64,000 bases of DNA from Marinobacter adhaerens HP15 (GTDB lineage Bacteria; Pseudomonadota; Gammaproteobacteria; Pseudomonadales; Oleiphilaceae), in NCBI RefSeq assembly GCF_000166295.1, contig NC_017506.1, forward strand, positions 3,410,001 to 3,474,000, read 5' to 3'. The notes under the pieces are model-generated. The model was given only the letters and a program-made list of their open reading frames with translations. It made no database searches and had not been told where the DNA came from. The position numbers were made by a program, and so were the translations under genes. Positions 8,697-18,122 of this stretch are shown here, piece after piece (within the stretch, counting starts at the first letter, position 1; the number at the start of each line of letters is the position of its first letter).

Positions 8697-9662
8697 TCAC
8701 GTCTCTACAAGTTCCTCCGCGGACGCAACGCTGCGTCGCAGCAGGTTACGGCGCCATTGGACGGTTTCGCTGGGCAGCTCCCCAAAATGCTCACGGTACA
8801 TGGCGGCAAATCGGCCAAGGTGGGAAAACCCCTCATCCGCGGCGTACCAGGAGATGTGTGGCACCTCACACTGACAGTCAACCAACCGCTCCCGAACCCG
8901 GGTCAAACGAGCCCTCTGATAGAACCGATAAGGCGTAATACCCGTTTCCCGCTTCATCAGGTAGTAGAGATTCCGCTCGCTGACCCCGGCGTAACTTGCC
9001 AGTTCCTTGAGGTCGAACTCCCAGGCAGGATCCTGCATGATTTTTTCGACCACTCGCTGCAAACGGCGGTCAAGGTTGCGTTCCGAACACACAGCTGCCT
9101 TCCGGGGTGTCCAGGGCGTCGCCAACGTATCGAAAAAGCGGTTCGTCAACTGCCTGGCCTGTTCATCTCCCCGAACAAATGGCAAACGTTCCAGGTAACA
9201 GTCAATTATTGCTTCAAGAACGGTAAGACATTGATCAGATGATTGCGCGATCCAGTCACCCAGAGCACCAACATCTGGCCTCAGGATCATAACCTTTGTT
9301 CCAGGTGCCAGACGAAGTTCGAACCTGTCTTGTGGAACAAGTACAAGCAGTCGGTCCAGAGGCCGCCAGAGGCCTCCCCGAATGGCGATTTCCGGCACCC
9401 CTTCCCGGGGTAACAACAGGACAGATTCGGTTGAACGAAAACCCGACACGTCTATCCCTTTGCTGGCTTTGAGCGAAATAACCCGACCGCGCGCACTATC
9501 AAGAGCAGAGAGAGAACCAATACTGCCGCCGCCCGAATGCGGGCGGCATTTTATATCGTCGCAGCCAGACAGCACGCGGAGAGCGGTGATCCACTCCTCA
9601 AATGAGGCGTTATTCAGCCTCAAATACGCGTCCAGATCCGGTTTTGGAGATGTCTTTCTCAT
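8697..9662 (-). CDS. AraC-family transcriptional regulator
   Basis: 321 residues. The C-terminal ~100 residues form the double helix-turn-helix of the AraC/XylS family: DLKELASYAGVSERNLYYLM, then FYQRARLTRVRERL, then a second helix pair with the family-like GFSHLGRFAAMYREHFGELPS. The N-terminal ~200 residues look like an AraC_binding_2-type sensory domain with no readable ligand motif. It is convergent with the efflux operon and its start is 90 bp from the end of the GGDEF-EAL gene on the same strand. Control of either neighbour is possible but unsupported. Confidence 0.88.
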   Translation of the reverse strand: MRKTSPKPDLDAYLRLNNASFEEWITALRVLSGCDDIKCRPHSGGGSIGSLSALDSARGRVISLKASKGIDVSGFRSTESVLLLPREGVPEIAIRGGLWRPLDRLLVLVPQDRFELRLAPGTKVMILRPDVGALGDWIAQSSDQCLTVLEAIIDCYLERLPFVRGDEQARQLTNRFFDTLATPWTPRKAAVCSERNLDRRLQRVVEKIMQDPAWEFDLKELASYAGVSERNLYYLMKRETGITPYRFYQRARLTRVRERLVDCQCEVPHISWYAADEGFSHLGRFAAMYREHFGELPSETVQWRRNLLRRSVASAEELVET

Positions 9663-9752
9663 TTGAGCCCTGAAACAAAATATTGGGCTACTTCTATAGG
9701 AGGCAACACTTTCCCACTAGCCATATCTTGCAAAACCCTGTGAATTTTAGGG

Positions 9753-11441
9753 TTATTTGCTCTTCTCTTGACTGTGGTCAATCAGATTGGCGCTCCATAC
9801 TCTCCAGGGAGCCGGCCGCGCCATCAAATATCCCTGTCCTCTCTGGCATTTCAATTCTCTCAGTTTTGCGTGCTGCTCGGCGTTCTCGATTCCCTCAGCA
9901 ACCACCTCCAGTTCAAGGGCATCGGCAATTGCCAAAATCGCGGAGACGATGCGTGAATCTCGCGATTCCCCACCCAATCTTTGAGTAAACTGACGATCAA
10001 TTTTCAGCACCTGAACTGGCAACGTGTGAAGGTAGGCAAGCGAAGAGTATCCTGTGCCAAAATCATCAATTGCGACGACAACCCCCTGCTCACAGAATTC
10101 CGCCAGTCTGTCGAGACATTGACGTGAAAGATTCATCAAATGGGTTTCGGTAATCTCGATTTCAGGGCGCCACCCCACTGCTCGAATTCTCTCGAACAGT
10201 GGGTTCAAGAGGGCTTCAAGACGGGAATCCGTGATCTGCCGGGCCGAAATATTGAGAGCAAGCCGCAGACCACGGAGAAATGAGGCGGGGAATTCGGAGA
10301 GATCCGACTCAATGCAACGGACCAAATGCTCTGTGAGCTCGTGGATATGGCCTCGTTGTTCGGCGATCGGCACAAAATCAGCGGGTGACACGGCACCGAA
10401 TTCGGGGTGGGTCCAGCGTAGAAGTGCCTCCAGCCCGGCCATCTTGCCGGTATCGAGGTGGTACTGTGGCTGGTAAACAACCGTGAACTCCTCCGGTGCC
10501 GTTTTCAGTGAAACAATTAACGCCTCGGATAGCAGCTCGGCCTGCCGACCCTGTTCGGTGTCGATCGCATCGTAAATCCGGAAACAGGCCCGCCCCGCAA
10601 GCTTTGCTGCGTACATGGCCCGATCCGCGTTCTGCAGAAGCTCGGATGCCTGACTGCCATGGTCCGGATAGACGGCGGCGCCAACAGATGACGACAAAAA
10701 ATACTCGCGATGATCGACAATCACTGGCGCCCTGAAGCTCTGAACCATCCGCTGACACACGCTCTCAAGGTCATCATCATTCCGCAGCTCGATAATAGCG
10801 GCGAATTCGTCACCCGACAGGCGGGCCACGACATCCCCGCGGCGCAGCACACTCTGGATACATAGAGCTGCCTGCTGCAAAACCCGGTCACCACAATCAT
10901 GTCCATGCAAATCGTTTACGGACTTGAAGAAATCCAGGTCGATATAGAGCACCGCAAACGCCTGACCGTCCTTTACCCTCTGTGAGACACGCGCCTTGAG
11001 GAACTCCTGAAACAGCGCGCGATTGGGCAGCTCGGTCAACGGGTCGTAATAGGCCAGCGAGGCGAGGCGCTCATCGTCAGCCGTCATATCACCGACATCC
11101 ATGAAAACGCCGGCGTAAAACCGATGGTTTTCATGCTCAACCGGATAGATCATCAACCACTGTGGATAGGTCTCGCCGTTCTTGCGCCGATTCCAGACCA
11201 GTCCCTCCCAGCGCCCCTTATGACCAATGGCCCTCCACATGGATTGATAGAACTCGCGGGAGTGAAATCCCGAGCTGAGCACAGAAGGGGGTTGGCCAAG
11301 CACCTCGTCCGACCGGTAGCCGGTGACTGAACGGAATTTCTCGTTCACGTAAAGAATCCTTGGCTCCCTGGTTGCCAGCATGATGGCTTTTGGGTGGTTG
11401 TCGACGAGAGCCCTGAAATCTTGTTGTTGTAATGCCTGCAT
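9753..11441 (-). CDS. PAS-GGDEF-EAL cyclic-di-GMP turnover protein
   Basis: 562 residues from the chosen start. A PAS domain (about 10-115) has a conserved GYRSDEVLGQ and NRRKNGETYPQWLMI core. The GGDEF domain follows with the signature SGDEF in place of GGDEF, a variant compatible with activity. An RxxD inhibitory I-site (RRGD) sits five residues upstream of it. The EAL domain is intact by motif: EALLRW, a catalytic-loop DDFGTG, and ALNISARQ, EITET and KIDRQF blocks. Both synthesis and hydrolysis of c-di-GMP are therefore possible. The ATG at 11441 has AAGGAG 10 nt upstream; an in-frame ATG at 11477 lacks such a site. It is divergent from the Aer-like receptor gene, and linkage to that signalling is plausible. 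Confidence 0.88.
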   Translation of the reverse strand: MQALQQQDFRALVDNHPKAIMLATREPRILYVNEKFRSVTGYRSDEVLGQPPSVLSSGFHSREFYQSMWRAIGHKGRWEGLVWNRRKNGETYPQWLMIYPVEHENHRFYAGVFMDVGDMTADDERLASLAYYDPLTELPNRALFQEFLKARVSQRVKDGQAFAVLYIDLDFFKSVNDLHGHDCGDRVLQQAALCIQSVLRRGDVVARLSGDEFAAIIELRNDDDLESVCQRMVQSFRAPVIVDHREYFLSSSVGAAVYPDHGSQASELLQNADRAMYAAKLAGRACFRIYDAIDTEQGRQAELLSEALIVSLKTAPEEFTVVYQPQYHLDTGKMAGLEALLRWTHPEFGAVSPADFVPIAEQRGHIHELTEHLVRCIESDLSEFPASFLRGLRLALNISARQITDSRLEALLNPLFERIRAVGWRPEIEITETHLMNLSRQCLDRLAEFCEQGVVVAIDDFGTGYSSLAYLHTLPVQVLKIDRQFTQRLGGESRDSRIVSAILAIADALELEVVAEGIENAEQHAKLRELKCQRGQGYLMARPAPWRVWSANLIDHSQEKSK

Positions 11442-11679
11442 GCACTGCTCACTCCTTTTTAGCAGCCCCTGAATCATGTCCGATCAGTTCCACCCACCAG
11501 CATAAGCAGTATCTGTCGCCAACCTAGCCACATATTGCAAAAGACGAGAAACCACCAGGGGAAACAGCAAATAGATGAACATATTTTCATTTATTGCAAT
11601 AACCGGATATTCAGGACAAAAGAACGGGTTGATAGTAGGCCAACAACGAGAAAAACACTGACCCGTGCAAGGAAACGCC

Positions 11680-13311
11680 ATGCGAGTCAACGAACCGGTC
11701 ACTCAGAAAGAACAGGTTTACCCGGACCACTACCACCTGATCACCACCACCGACCTTCGCGGCAAGATCACCGCCGCAAACGAAGAGTTTGCCGAAGTCG
11801 CTGGCTATACAATTGACGAACTGGTCGGCCAGCCCCACAACCTGATACGGCATCCGGACATGCCGCCGGGGGCATTCGAAAATCTCTGGCAAACCATTAA
11901 ATCCGGCGAATCCTGGCGGGGTATGGTGAAGAACCGCTGCAAGAACGGCGATCATTACTGGGTGGACGCTTTTGTTACGCCAATTCGCAAAGACGGCGAG
12001 ATTGTTGAGTTCCAGTCTGTTCGCACACGCCCCCGACCAGATCAGGTTGCCCGGGCGGAGAAACTTTATTCGGCCTGGAAACAAGGCAAAGTCCCCCGCA
12101 GATACCTTGCAGTCAGTCCGCCCCTGGCATTGAAACTGGGCTGCCTGTATGGACTGCTGGCGGTTGCCCTGCTCTGGTTCGGACTTTCAGAGCTCGCCCT
12201 GTCCCATCTAGTGACATTGCAAGGGCTGCTGCTGGCAGTATTCGCGGTACTGGTCTGGCTTACCCTTCCTGTGATGCGCAGCGCCAGATCGGCTTGTACC
12301 GAGACCCACCCGGCCATGCCCTGGATCTATACCGGACGCAGGGATGAAGGTGCCTGGATCGAATTTGATCGCCAGAAACGGGATGCCGTTCTTCGGGCCG
12401 TTTCCGCCCGCATGCACGCCAATGTGGGCAAGCTCCACGGCCGGAAACAGCGGACCGTCGAGTGGGTCGCCAACTCTGTAGCCAGCATCCGCAGCCAGCA
12501 GGGCGATATCCAGGACATAACCCGTGCTTTTGAGGAGCTGGCGGAAAGCGTGCGGCGGGTCAGCGAACTGACCGCACGGACCCACGACGCAACGGACGAC
12601 GCGCGCCAGTCAGCCAACCAGTGTCGCGGACAGATGACATCCATGAATCAGTCGCTGTCCGAGCTCGGCGGCCAGCTTTCTGTGGCCAATGACCGCATGC
12701 AGGCGCTGTCCGAAAAAAGCGATGCCATTGGCATGGTTCTGGATGTGATCTCCGACATCGCCGAGCAGACCAATCTGCTGGCTCTCAATGCCGCCATCGA
12801 AGCGGCGCGAGCCGGCGAATCAGGTCGCGGCTTCGCCGTGGTTGCCGATGAGGTTCGGGGACTGGCCCAGCGAACTCACGAATCCACCCGCAAGATCGAT
12901 GAGATGATTGCTGCCCTGCAAAGCGAAACCCGTGAGGTGGTCGAGGTGATCAACAACGGCACCCACTGCTGTCAGCAAACGGCAGGCATCGCCAATGAGG
13001 CCAGCGAGACGCTGGAAGCGACCCTCAGAGATGTGGATCTCATTACGTCCTGCACCCATGAGGTAGCCGGCGCTACCGAACAACAGGCGGCCTTGAGCGT
13101 TCAGGTGGAACGTCAGGCAGCACGACTCCTGGAACTCGGTAACCGCTCCGTCGAGAGCAGCGAAAACGCCCGGGAAGAGTCGGAACACCTCGGCAATAAC
13201 GTGGATCAGGCCCAGTTGCTGACCAGCCATTTCCTGCAGATGCTGTGTGACCGACTGTTGCCGGCGTCGGAATCCGGTAAGCGTCAGCGATTCCCCGAGC
13301 CGACGCAATAG
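11680..13311 (+). CDS. aer: Aer-like PAS methyl-accepting chemotaxis protein
   Basis: 543 residues. An N-terminal PAS domain (about 20-115) contains Aer-like phrases ([39 protein letters not shown]) that in Aer bind FAD and sense redox state. Two hydrophobic segments follow near residues 150-195. The cytoplasmic signalling domain has the chemoreceptor tip [19 protein letters not shown] and [14 protein letters not shown]. There is no large periplasmic sensor domain, and I see no C-terminal CheR-tethering pentapeptide. It probably mediates energy or oxygen taxis through CheA/CheW. The start at 11680 has AAGGA about 6 nt upstream. It is divergent from the PAS-GGDEF-EAL gene across a 238-bp spacer. 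Confidence 0.88.
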   Translation: MRVNEPVTQKEQVYPDHYHLITTTDLRGKITAANEEFAEVAGYTIDELVGQPHNLIRHPDMPPGAFENLWQTIKSGESWRGMVKNRCKNGDHYWVDAFVTPIRKDGEIVEFQSVRTRPRPDQVARAEKLYSAWKQGKVPRRYLAVSPPLALKLGCLYGLLAVALLWFGLSELALSHLVTLQGLLLAVFAVLVWLTLPVMRSARSACTETHPAMPWIYTGRRDEGAWIEFDRQKRDAVLRAVSARMHANVGKLHGRKQRTVEWVANSVASIRSQQGDIQDITRAFEELAESVRRVSELTARTHDATDDARQSANQCRGQMTSMNQSLSELGGQLSVANDRMQALSEKSDAIGMVLDVISDIAEQTNLLALNAAIEAARAGESGRGFAVVADEVRGLAQRTHESTRKIDEMIAALQSETREVVEVINNGTHCCQQTAGIANEASETLEATLRDVDLITSCTHEVAGATEQQAALSVQVERQAARLLELGNRSVESSENAREESEHLGNNVDQAQLLTSHFLQMLCDRLLPASESGKRQRFPEPTQ

Positions 13312-13361
13312 GGTAGGCTGGCGATCATCCCTCTGAGCAACCGTGGAAGATCGCTGAGACC

Positions 13362-13676
13362 GTGACTCTTGGAACCCTGTTCTGGCTATTCGTGGCCGGA
13401 TTCGCTGTCTGGTACTGGTGGCGCGCCAAAGCCATCAAGGATTTCGTGCTCCAGGCAGCGCGTCGCTATTGCAAAAGCATGGACGTGATGCTGCTGGATG
13501 ATGCGGTATTCCTCCGTGGCCTATGGTTCAAACGCGACGATCAGGGGCGGATCCGAGTCTGGCGCCGCTTCCTGTTCGATTTCACATCCACCGGTGAGGA
13601 GCGCTACACCGGCCGTATCATCATGCTGGGCCAGCGCATCCAGCATATGGAGCTGGAACCCCACCGGTTTTCCTGA
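13362..13676 (+). CDS. DUF3301 membrane protein
   Basis: 104 residues with a GTG start. One N-terminal membrane helix (FWLFVAGFAVWYWWRAKAI) is followed by a compact domain with FTSTGEERYTGRIIMLG and a C-terminal HMELEPHRF, matching the small DUF3301 family of gammaproteobacteria. Function is unknown. The gene is free-standing between the Aer-like gene (50 bp upstream) and the lipase gene (131 bp downstream). Confidence 0.75.
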   Translation: MTLGTLFWLFVAGFAVWYWWRAKAIKDFVLQAARRYCKSMDVMLLDDAVFLRGLWFKRDDQGRIRVWRRFLFDFTSTGEERYTGRIIMLGQRIQHMELEPHRFS

Positions 13677-13807
13677 ATACGCAGCCTTCCTGTCCTCACC
13701 CATTTTGGGGCGATTCCTGATCGCTCCTGACATACCAATAATCGACAACGCATCGACGACCGTCGGCTGCCTGATGCAGCCGTCAACAAAAACAACAGGA
13801 GTCACAC

Positions 13808-14734
13808 ATGCGTATTCGATTTACCACAGCAGTTGTGCTGGGGCTGGCCTTGCTGTCCGCCTCATTTTCAAGCCACGCCGGCTACACCCAGACCCGCCAC
13901 CCGATTGTCCTGGTTCACGGCGTCACCGGGTTCAACACCATCGGCGGCCTGGTGAACTACTTCCATACCATTCCCTGGAATCTTGAGCGCAGTGGCGCAC
14001 AGGTCTATTCCGCCAGCGTGTCCTTCGTCAACAGCAGTGAGCAGCGGGGCCAGCAACTGGCGAACTACGTCAACAGCCTCGGCCATTCCAAAGTCAACCT
14101 GATGGCCCACAGCCAGGGCGCGCCTACCTCCCGGGTGACGGCAGCCCTGATTCCTCACCGTATTGCCTCAATCACCTCCATCGACGGCGTTAACAAGGGC
14201 TCCAAAGTGGCCGATGTGGTCCGGGGAATCCTTCCGCCGGGTAGCTATGTCGAAGGCGGCGCCAACGCCATCGCCAACGCCCTGGGCGATCTGATCAATG
14301 CCTTGTCCGGAGCAGACAACCCTCAGAACGGGCTGGCGGCGCTGGAGACCCTCACCACACCTGGCACAACCAGCCTGAACGATGCCCTTGGCTGGAAAGG
14401 CGTGAACCGGAATAGCTGCGCCGGAACCAGCGAGGATGTCTGGATAGACGGCAATCGCATCAAGTTCTTTTCCTGGACCGGCCGGGGCGTGTGGACCAAT
14501 GCGTTCGACATTACCGACCCGTTCCTGGGTATCACTTCACTGGCCTTTGGCAGCGAGCCCAACGACGGGCTGGTAGGCGTCTGCTCAACCATGATGGGCC
14601 GGGTGATCGGCACCCACTACGACATGAACCACGTGGACGCCATAAACCACCTTCTCGGAGCCCGTTCTCTGTGGACCAACCCTGTCACCCTTTACCGCAC
14701 CCAGGCCAACCGGCTTAAAAACCGCGGTCTGTGA
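13808..14734 (+). CDS. Secreted triacylglycerol lipase (family I)
   Basis: 308 residues with a Sec signal peptide (cleavage after SSHA, about residue 24). The oxyanion-hole region is VLVHGVTGF (residues 34-42). The likely catalytic triad is Ser102, Asp253 (EPNDGLVG) and His275 (MNHVD), in the same order and context as Pseudomonas LipA, with a likely disulfide Cys204-Cys259. The nucleophile elbow reads AHSQGA rather than the usual GHSxGG, a departure from the family consensus. It would be folded in the periplasm by the chaperone encoded 7 bp downstream and exported, probably by type II secretion. AGGAG precedes the ATG. Confidence 0.88.
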   Translation: MRIRFTTAVVLGLALLSASFSSHAGYTQTRHPIVLVHGVTGFNTIGGLVNYFHTIPWNLERSGAQVYSASVSFVNSSEQRGQQLANYVNSLGHSKVNLMAHSQGAPTSRVTAALIPHRIASITSIDGVNKGSKVADVVRGILPPGSYVEGGANAIANALGDLINALSGADNPQNGLAALETLTTPGTTSLNDALGWKGVNRNSCAGTSEDVWIDGNRIKFFSWTGRGVWTNAFDITDPFLGITSLAFGSEPNDGLVGVCSTMMGRVIGTHYDMNHVDAINHLLGARSLWTNPVTLYRTQANRLKNRGL

Positions 14735-14741
14735 GGTGACC

Positions 14742-15845
14742 ATGAAGCGGACATCCATCGAAGCGCGTCGGTGGCTGTTCCCGGGTGCACTGGCGGCCGT
14801 CCTGGTCGCCGGTGCTCTCTGGTATGGCCTTGCCGGAACAGCCCAGACAAACGCCGAAATTTCGGCTTCAATGCCACCATCATCCGCGGCCCCGGCGAAG
14901 TCGCCAACGCCAGCATCCGAGCACAGCGCCAAAGCGGTCCCGGAAGAGCCTTCTTCTGGACAGGAGCAATCCCGAACTCCTGATTCCCTCGGGCCGACCC
15001 CGTTTGCGGCGTCGCTATCAGGGACACAAATTGACGGCGCCCTGACAGCCGATGACAACGGCGAGCTGGTTATCAATCTCCGGGTGCGTGACTTTTTCGA
15101 TTACTTCCTCAGCACGGTCGGCGAGGTGACTCCGGAAACAGCCATTCAACAGATCGAAACCATGGCCAGGAACCACTTGCCTGAACCCGCTTCCACCCAG
15201 GCGCTGGCGCTCCTCGATGAGTATCTCGCCTATAAACAGGCGTCACTGCAAGTCCTGCAAACCCGACTCGACCCAGCCCGAACAGAGGATCCGGGCTATC
15301 AGCTGACGGCGCTGGGCGATGCCCTGGCACAGCTGAAAGAACTGCGCGCCAGCACCTTCAGCCCTGATGCCCACCGGGCTTTCTTCGGGCTTGAGGAGGC
15401 TTACAGCGAATACACACTGGCGACACTGGCCATTCAGCAGCGCACAGACCTGAGCGAACAGGGCAAACAGGCACTCGTACAGTGGCACCGCAATCAGTTG
15501 CCCGAGGAATTGAGGACAACCGAAAAACACCTTCACGCGAGCAGCCGACAACAACAGGCCCGGACAGCAGCCATTGAATCTGCCTCGTCTCCGGAAGCCG
15601 CCGGCAGGCAACTGGAAGAGCTTGGCGTGGGTCCGGACGGTGTCGAGAGCGTCGTAAAGTATCTCAAGCAGCGTAAGCGCTTCGACCAGCGCTTCGATGC
15701 GTTCCGGGACGCGATGGAACGGGAGGAATCCTCGGGTCTGACCGAGGCCGACATCCAGGAACAGCAGGAAGCTCTGCTGGAACAGCATTTCCCGGATGAG
15801 CAGGACAGAACCTGGGCACGGCTGAAGATGCTCGGTAACGGCTGA
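14742..15845 (+). CDS. lifO: Lipase-specific foldase (lipase chaperone)
   Basis: 367 residues. An N-terminal inner-membrane anchor (about 12-30) is followed by a Pro/Ala/Ser-rich linker (35-75) and an extended, highly charged alpha-helical body rich in Gln, Glu and Arg, the architecture of the steric chaperones that wrap around family I lipases. The conserved entry segment reads SLSGTQIDGAL, followed by LRVRDFFDYFLSTVGE, the family hallmark (RXXFDYFLS). It starts 7 bp after the lipase stop codon; the ATG at 14742 has GAGG 5 nt upstream and is preferred over the GTG at 14736. It is clearly co-transcribed with its client. Confidence 0.92.
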   Translation: MKRTSIEARRWLFPGALAAVLVAGALWYGLAGTAQTNAEISASMPPSSAAPAKSPTPASEHSAKAVPEEPSSGQEQSRTPDSLGPTPFAASLSGTQIDGALTADDNGELVINLRVRDFFDYFLSTVGEVTPETAIQQIETMARNHLPEPASTQALALLDEYLAYKQASLQVLQTRLDPARTEDPGYQLTALGDALAQLKELRASTFSPDAHRAFFGLEEAYSEYTLATLAIQQRTDLSEQGKQALVQWHRNQLPEELRTTEKHLHASSRQQQARTAAIESASSPEAAGRQLEELGVGPDGVESVVKYLKQRKRFDQRFDAFRDAMEREESSGLTEADIQEQQEALLEQHFPDEQDRTWARLKMLGNG

Positions 15846-15924
15846 CCGGAATGTGCTCGGGTTCGCGAAGCCAGTCGGCCGGGGCGGATACAATCCAGAA
15901 ACCTGCCCGACACTGGAAACGGCC

Positions 15925-17319
15925 ATGACAACCGAGCAGATCAGACAACAACAGGCCGCCGGATTTCGGAACCTGCGCTTTGCGCCCGATCTGGAGGAGG
16001 CTTACCGGCGAACCCGGTCCGGACTGATCCGACAGCGAGCCCGGCCCGTTTCAGTGGCCGGCCTGTTCCTTTTTTTGATCTACGCGGTTATGGATGCACT
16101 GACCCTGCCGCCAGAACTGGCTCAGGTCACGGTCTCCATCCGGCTCGCCGTCACCTGCCCGGTGATTGCATCAGTTGTCTGGCTCGCCTACCGCGCGTCT
16201 CCCTCGGACAGGCTCTTCGAGCGCATCTATACCCTGGCCTACCTCGTAGGTGGCCTGAGCGTGGTCGCAATCATTGCCGCCGCGCGACAGGTTGCCTTTC
16301 CGCTGCCCTACGAGGGCATGATCCTGATGCTCATGTTCGGATACTTTGCCATGGGGCTGCCGTTCTTCAGCGCGTCCATGGTCTCGCTTGTTCTGATCGT
16401 CGGCTACCTTCTGACCGAACTCTGGAGCGGTATGTCCGGCTCCGACATAGCGACCAACCTGTTTTTCCTGACCACGGCCAACCTTATCGGCATGGTTGGC
16501 GCGTGGACCAGTGAATACCGCCACCGAGCGCACTTTCTGGACCGCAAGCTGCTGGATCACATGCATCAGGCGGCCCGCGACGAGAGCCGGCGAAAAACGG
16601 AACTGATCACCGCAGCCAGCCACGACCTGCGCCAGCCTCTGAACGTGATCGACATAACGCTGGAAAGCCTGTCGCCAAGCAAAGACGGCCCCGCAGCGCA
16701 CCCGGCCACCCAACAGTTGAGGGACATGATTCGTCATCTCCGGCGCCTGCTGGGCACCGTATTCGACAGCGCACGGCTCAACGAGGGCATGGTGCAAGCC
16801 GTTGTCCGACCAACCACACTGGCACCGGTATTCCGGGATCTCAACGATTTGCTGGCGGACTCGCTTGGCAATAACAAGATAGAGGTTCGGATTGACCACC
16901 CGGGTAGTGATCTTCAGGTTATGGCGGATCCATCACTGTTGTCGCGGATCCTCCAGAACCTAATATTCAATGCGGTGCAACACAGCAGCGGCACGGCCGT
17001 TACCCTGTCAGCAAAAGCCATGGGCTCACATGTGTTGCTGGAGGTCGCGGATGACGGCATCGGCCTGCCACCCGGGCTGGTGGATAACCTGTTCTCACCC
17101 TACGTGAGGGGCGCAGGCCCCAGTGAGTATCCGGGGCTGGGACTTGGCCTGACCATTGTTCAGGAATTTGTTGCGCTGATGCGGGGAGAGTGCGGCGCCG
17201 AGTCGAGGTCTGGCGGGGGGTCTGTGTTCTGGGTCCGGCTTCCCGCGGCCGTCACAACCACCCACGAGCCCGCGCCAGATTCACGCATTCTGTCCGATTG
17301 TGAACACCAAGCTGGGTAA
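15925..17319 (+). CDS. Sensor histidine kinase with membrane-embedded input domain
   Basis: 464 residues. The N-terminal half has about six hydrophobic segments (residues ~40-205) with little periplasmic loop, so the signal is probably sensed in or at the membrane. The kinase core has the H-box SHDLRQPLN, N-box LIFNAVQHS, G1 ADDGIGLP and G2 GLGLGLT motifs. I start at ATG 15925, which has GGAAAC upstream, rather than the GTG at 15853. The gene overlaps the 3' end of the convergent response-regulator gene by 68 bp. The two are likely cognate partners, though the tail-to-tail arrangement is unusual for such a pair. Confidence 0.85.
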   Translation: MTTEQIRQQQAAGFRNLRFAPDLEEAYRRTRSGLIRQRARPVSVAGLFLFLIYAVMDALTLPPELAQVTVSIRLAVTCPVIASVVWLAYRASPSDRLFERIYTLAYLVGGLSVVAIIAAARQVAFPLPYEGMILMLMFGYFAMGLPFFSASMVSLVLIVGYLLTELWSGMSGSDIATNLFFLTTANLIGMVGAWTSEYRHRAHFLDRKLLDHMHQAARDESRRKTELITAASHDLRQPLNVIDITLESLSPSKDGPAAHPATQQLRDMIRHLRRLLGTVFDSARLNEGMVQAVVRPTTLAPVFRDLNDLLADSLGNNKIEVRIDHPGSDLQVMADPSLLSRILQNLIFNAVQHSSGTAVTLSAKAMGSHVLLEVADDGIGLPPGLVDNLFSPYVRGAGPSEYPGLGLGLTIVQEFVALMRGECGAESRSGGGSVFWVRLPAAVTTTHEPAPDSRILSDCEHQAG

Positions 17320-17911
17320 AAATCGCCTTGAGATGGGTTTTCACCGTGTGCTCCGTCAAATTCAGGCTCTGGCAAATCCGTTTATTGGGAAAGCCCTGGG
17401 CCAACAACAGGAGCACGTCCATTTGCCTCGGGGTCAACGACAGCCCCGGTGCCACAGGATCGTTACCGCCAGGGAAATACCTCTCACCGCGGCTTACAGA
17501 GCGGACCATGCTCACCAGCGCCGACCGCCCGGCAGATTTCGCCAGAAAGCCACTGGCACCGGCTGCCTGCGCAGCTCTTACCGTAGCTTCGTCTTCACTG
17601 CTGGAAATGATCACCACCGGAGGTGGCTCCCTGTGGCTTGCCAGCCTGGGTAACAACGCCAACCCTGTTTCGCCCTGCAAAGCGATATCGAGCAGGATCA
17701 GCTGAAAATCGTCCTGACGGACCAACAAATCCGAGGCGCCCTCAACGGTGCTGGCGATCACAACGGATTCGGCCAAGCCTTCCTGACGGATCAGGCCCGC
17801 CAACCCCTGGGAAAAAAGGGCATGGTCATCAACCAGCAACACCTTCTTCATGGGAACTGGTCGTGCGCCCGCAGCAGGGGCCTGCCCGGCTTTCGATGTT
17901 ATGGCATCCAT
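17252..17911 (-). CDS. NarL/LuxR-family response regulator
   Basis: 219 residues. The receiver domain runs from about 21 to 140, with acidic residues in VDDH and the phospho-acceptor Asp75 (LILLDIAL). The C-terminal LuxR-type helix-turn-helix starts at SLTPRQMDVLLLLAQG and includes NLTEHTVKTHLKAIFTQLGV. The ATG at 17911 has GAGG 7 nt upstream; an internal ATG at 17851 (MKKVLLVDD) is the alternative. It is probably phosphorylated by the kinase whose gene overlaps its 3' end. Divergent promoters lie in the 211-bp spacer before the phosphate-binding/OmpA gene, which is a possible target. Confidence 0.88.
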   Translation of the reverse strand: MDAITSKAGQAPAAGARPVPMKKVLLVDDHALFSQGLAGLIRQEGLAESVVIASTVEGASDLLVRQDDFQLILLDIALQGETGLALLPRLASHREPPPVVIISSSEDEATVRAAQAAGASGFLAKSAGRSALVSMVRSVSRGERYFPGGNDPVAPGLSLTPRQMDVLLLLAQGFPNKRICQSLNLTEHTVKTHLKAIFTQLGVHNRTECVNLARARGWL

Positions 17912-18122
17912 GGATGTGCCTCTGCCCGCTGTGTTTATTTTTGTTACGGCGGATGCGTCACTATAGGCCAGCCGAACGCTGCGCTCCGCGCACTGCTTAA
18001 CATTTTTTTACAGGGACCTGCGGCCTTGTGTCCCAATGTCTAGGCAATGAAACACAAATGTCATATTTCTGAAGCATCCTTCCAGCTTCTCAACCAACTG
18101 TCTGGTAAGGGTTTTTCGAAAG

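Noticed and set aside
13764..13782. Hairpin CGGCTGC/GCAGCCG before the lipase gene
   Set aside because: Short stem with no U-run; position gives no support for a regulatory role.
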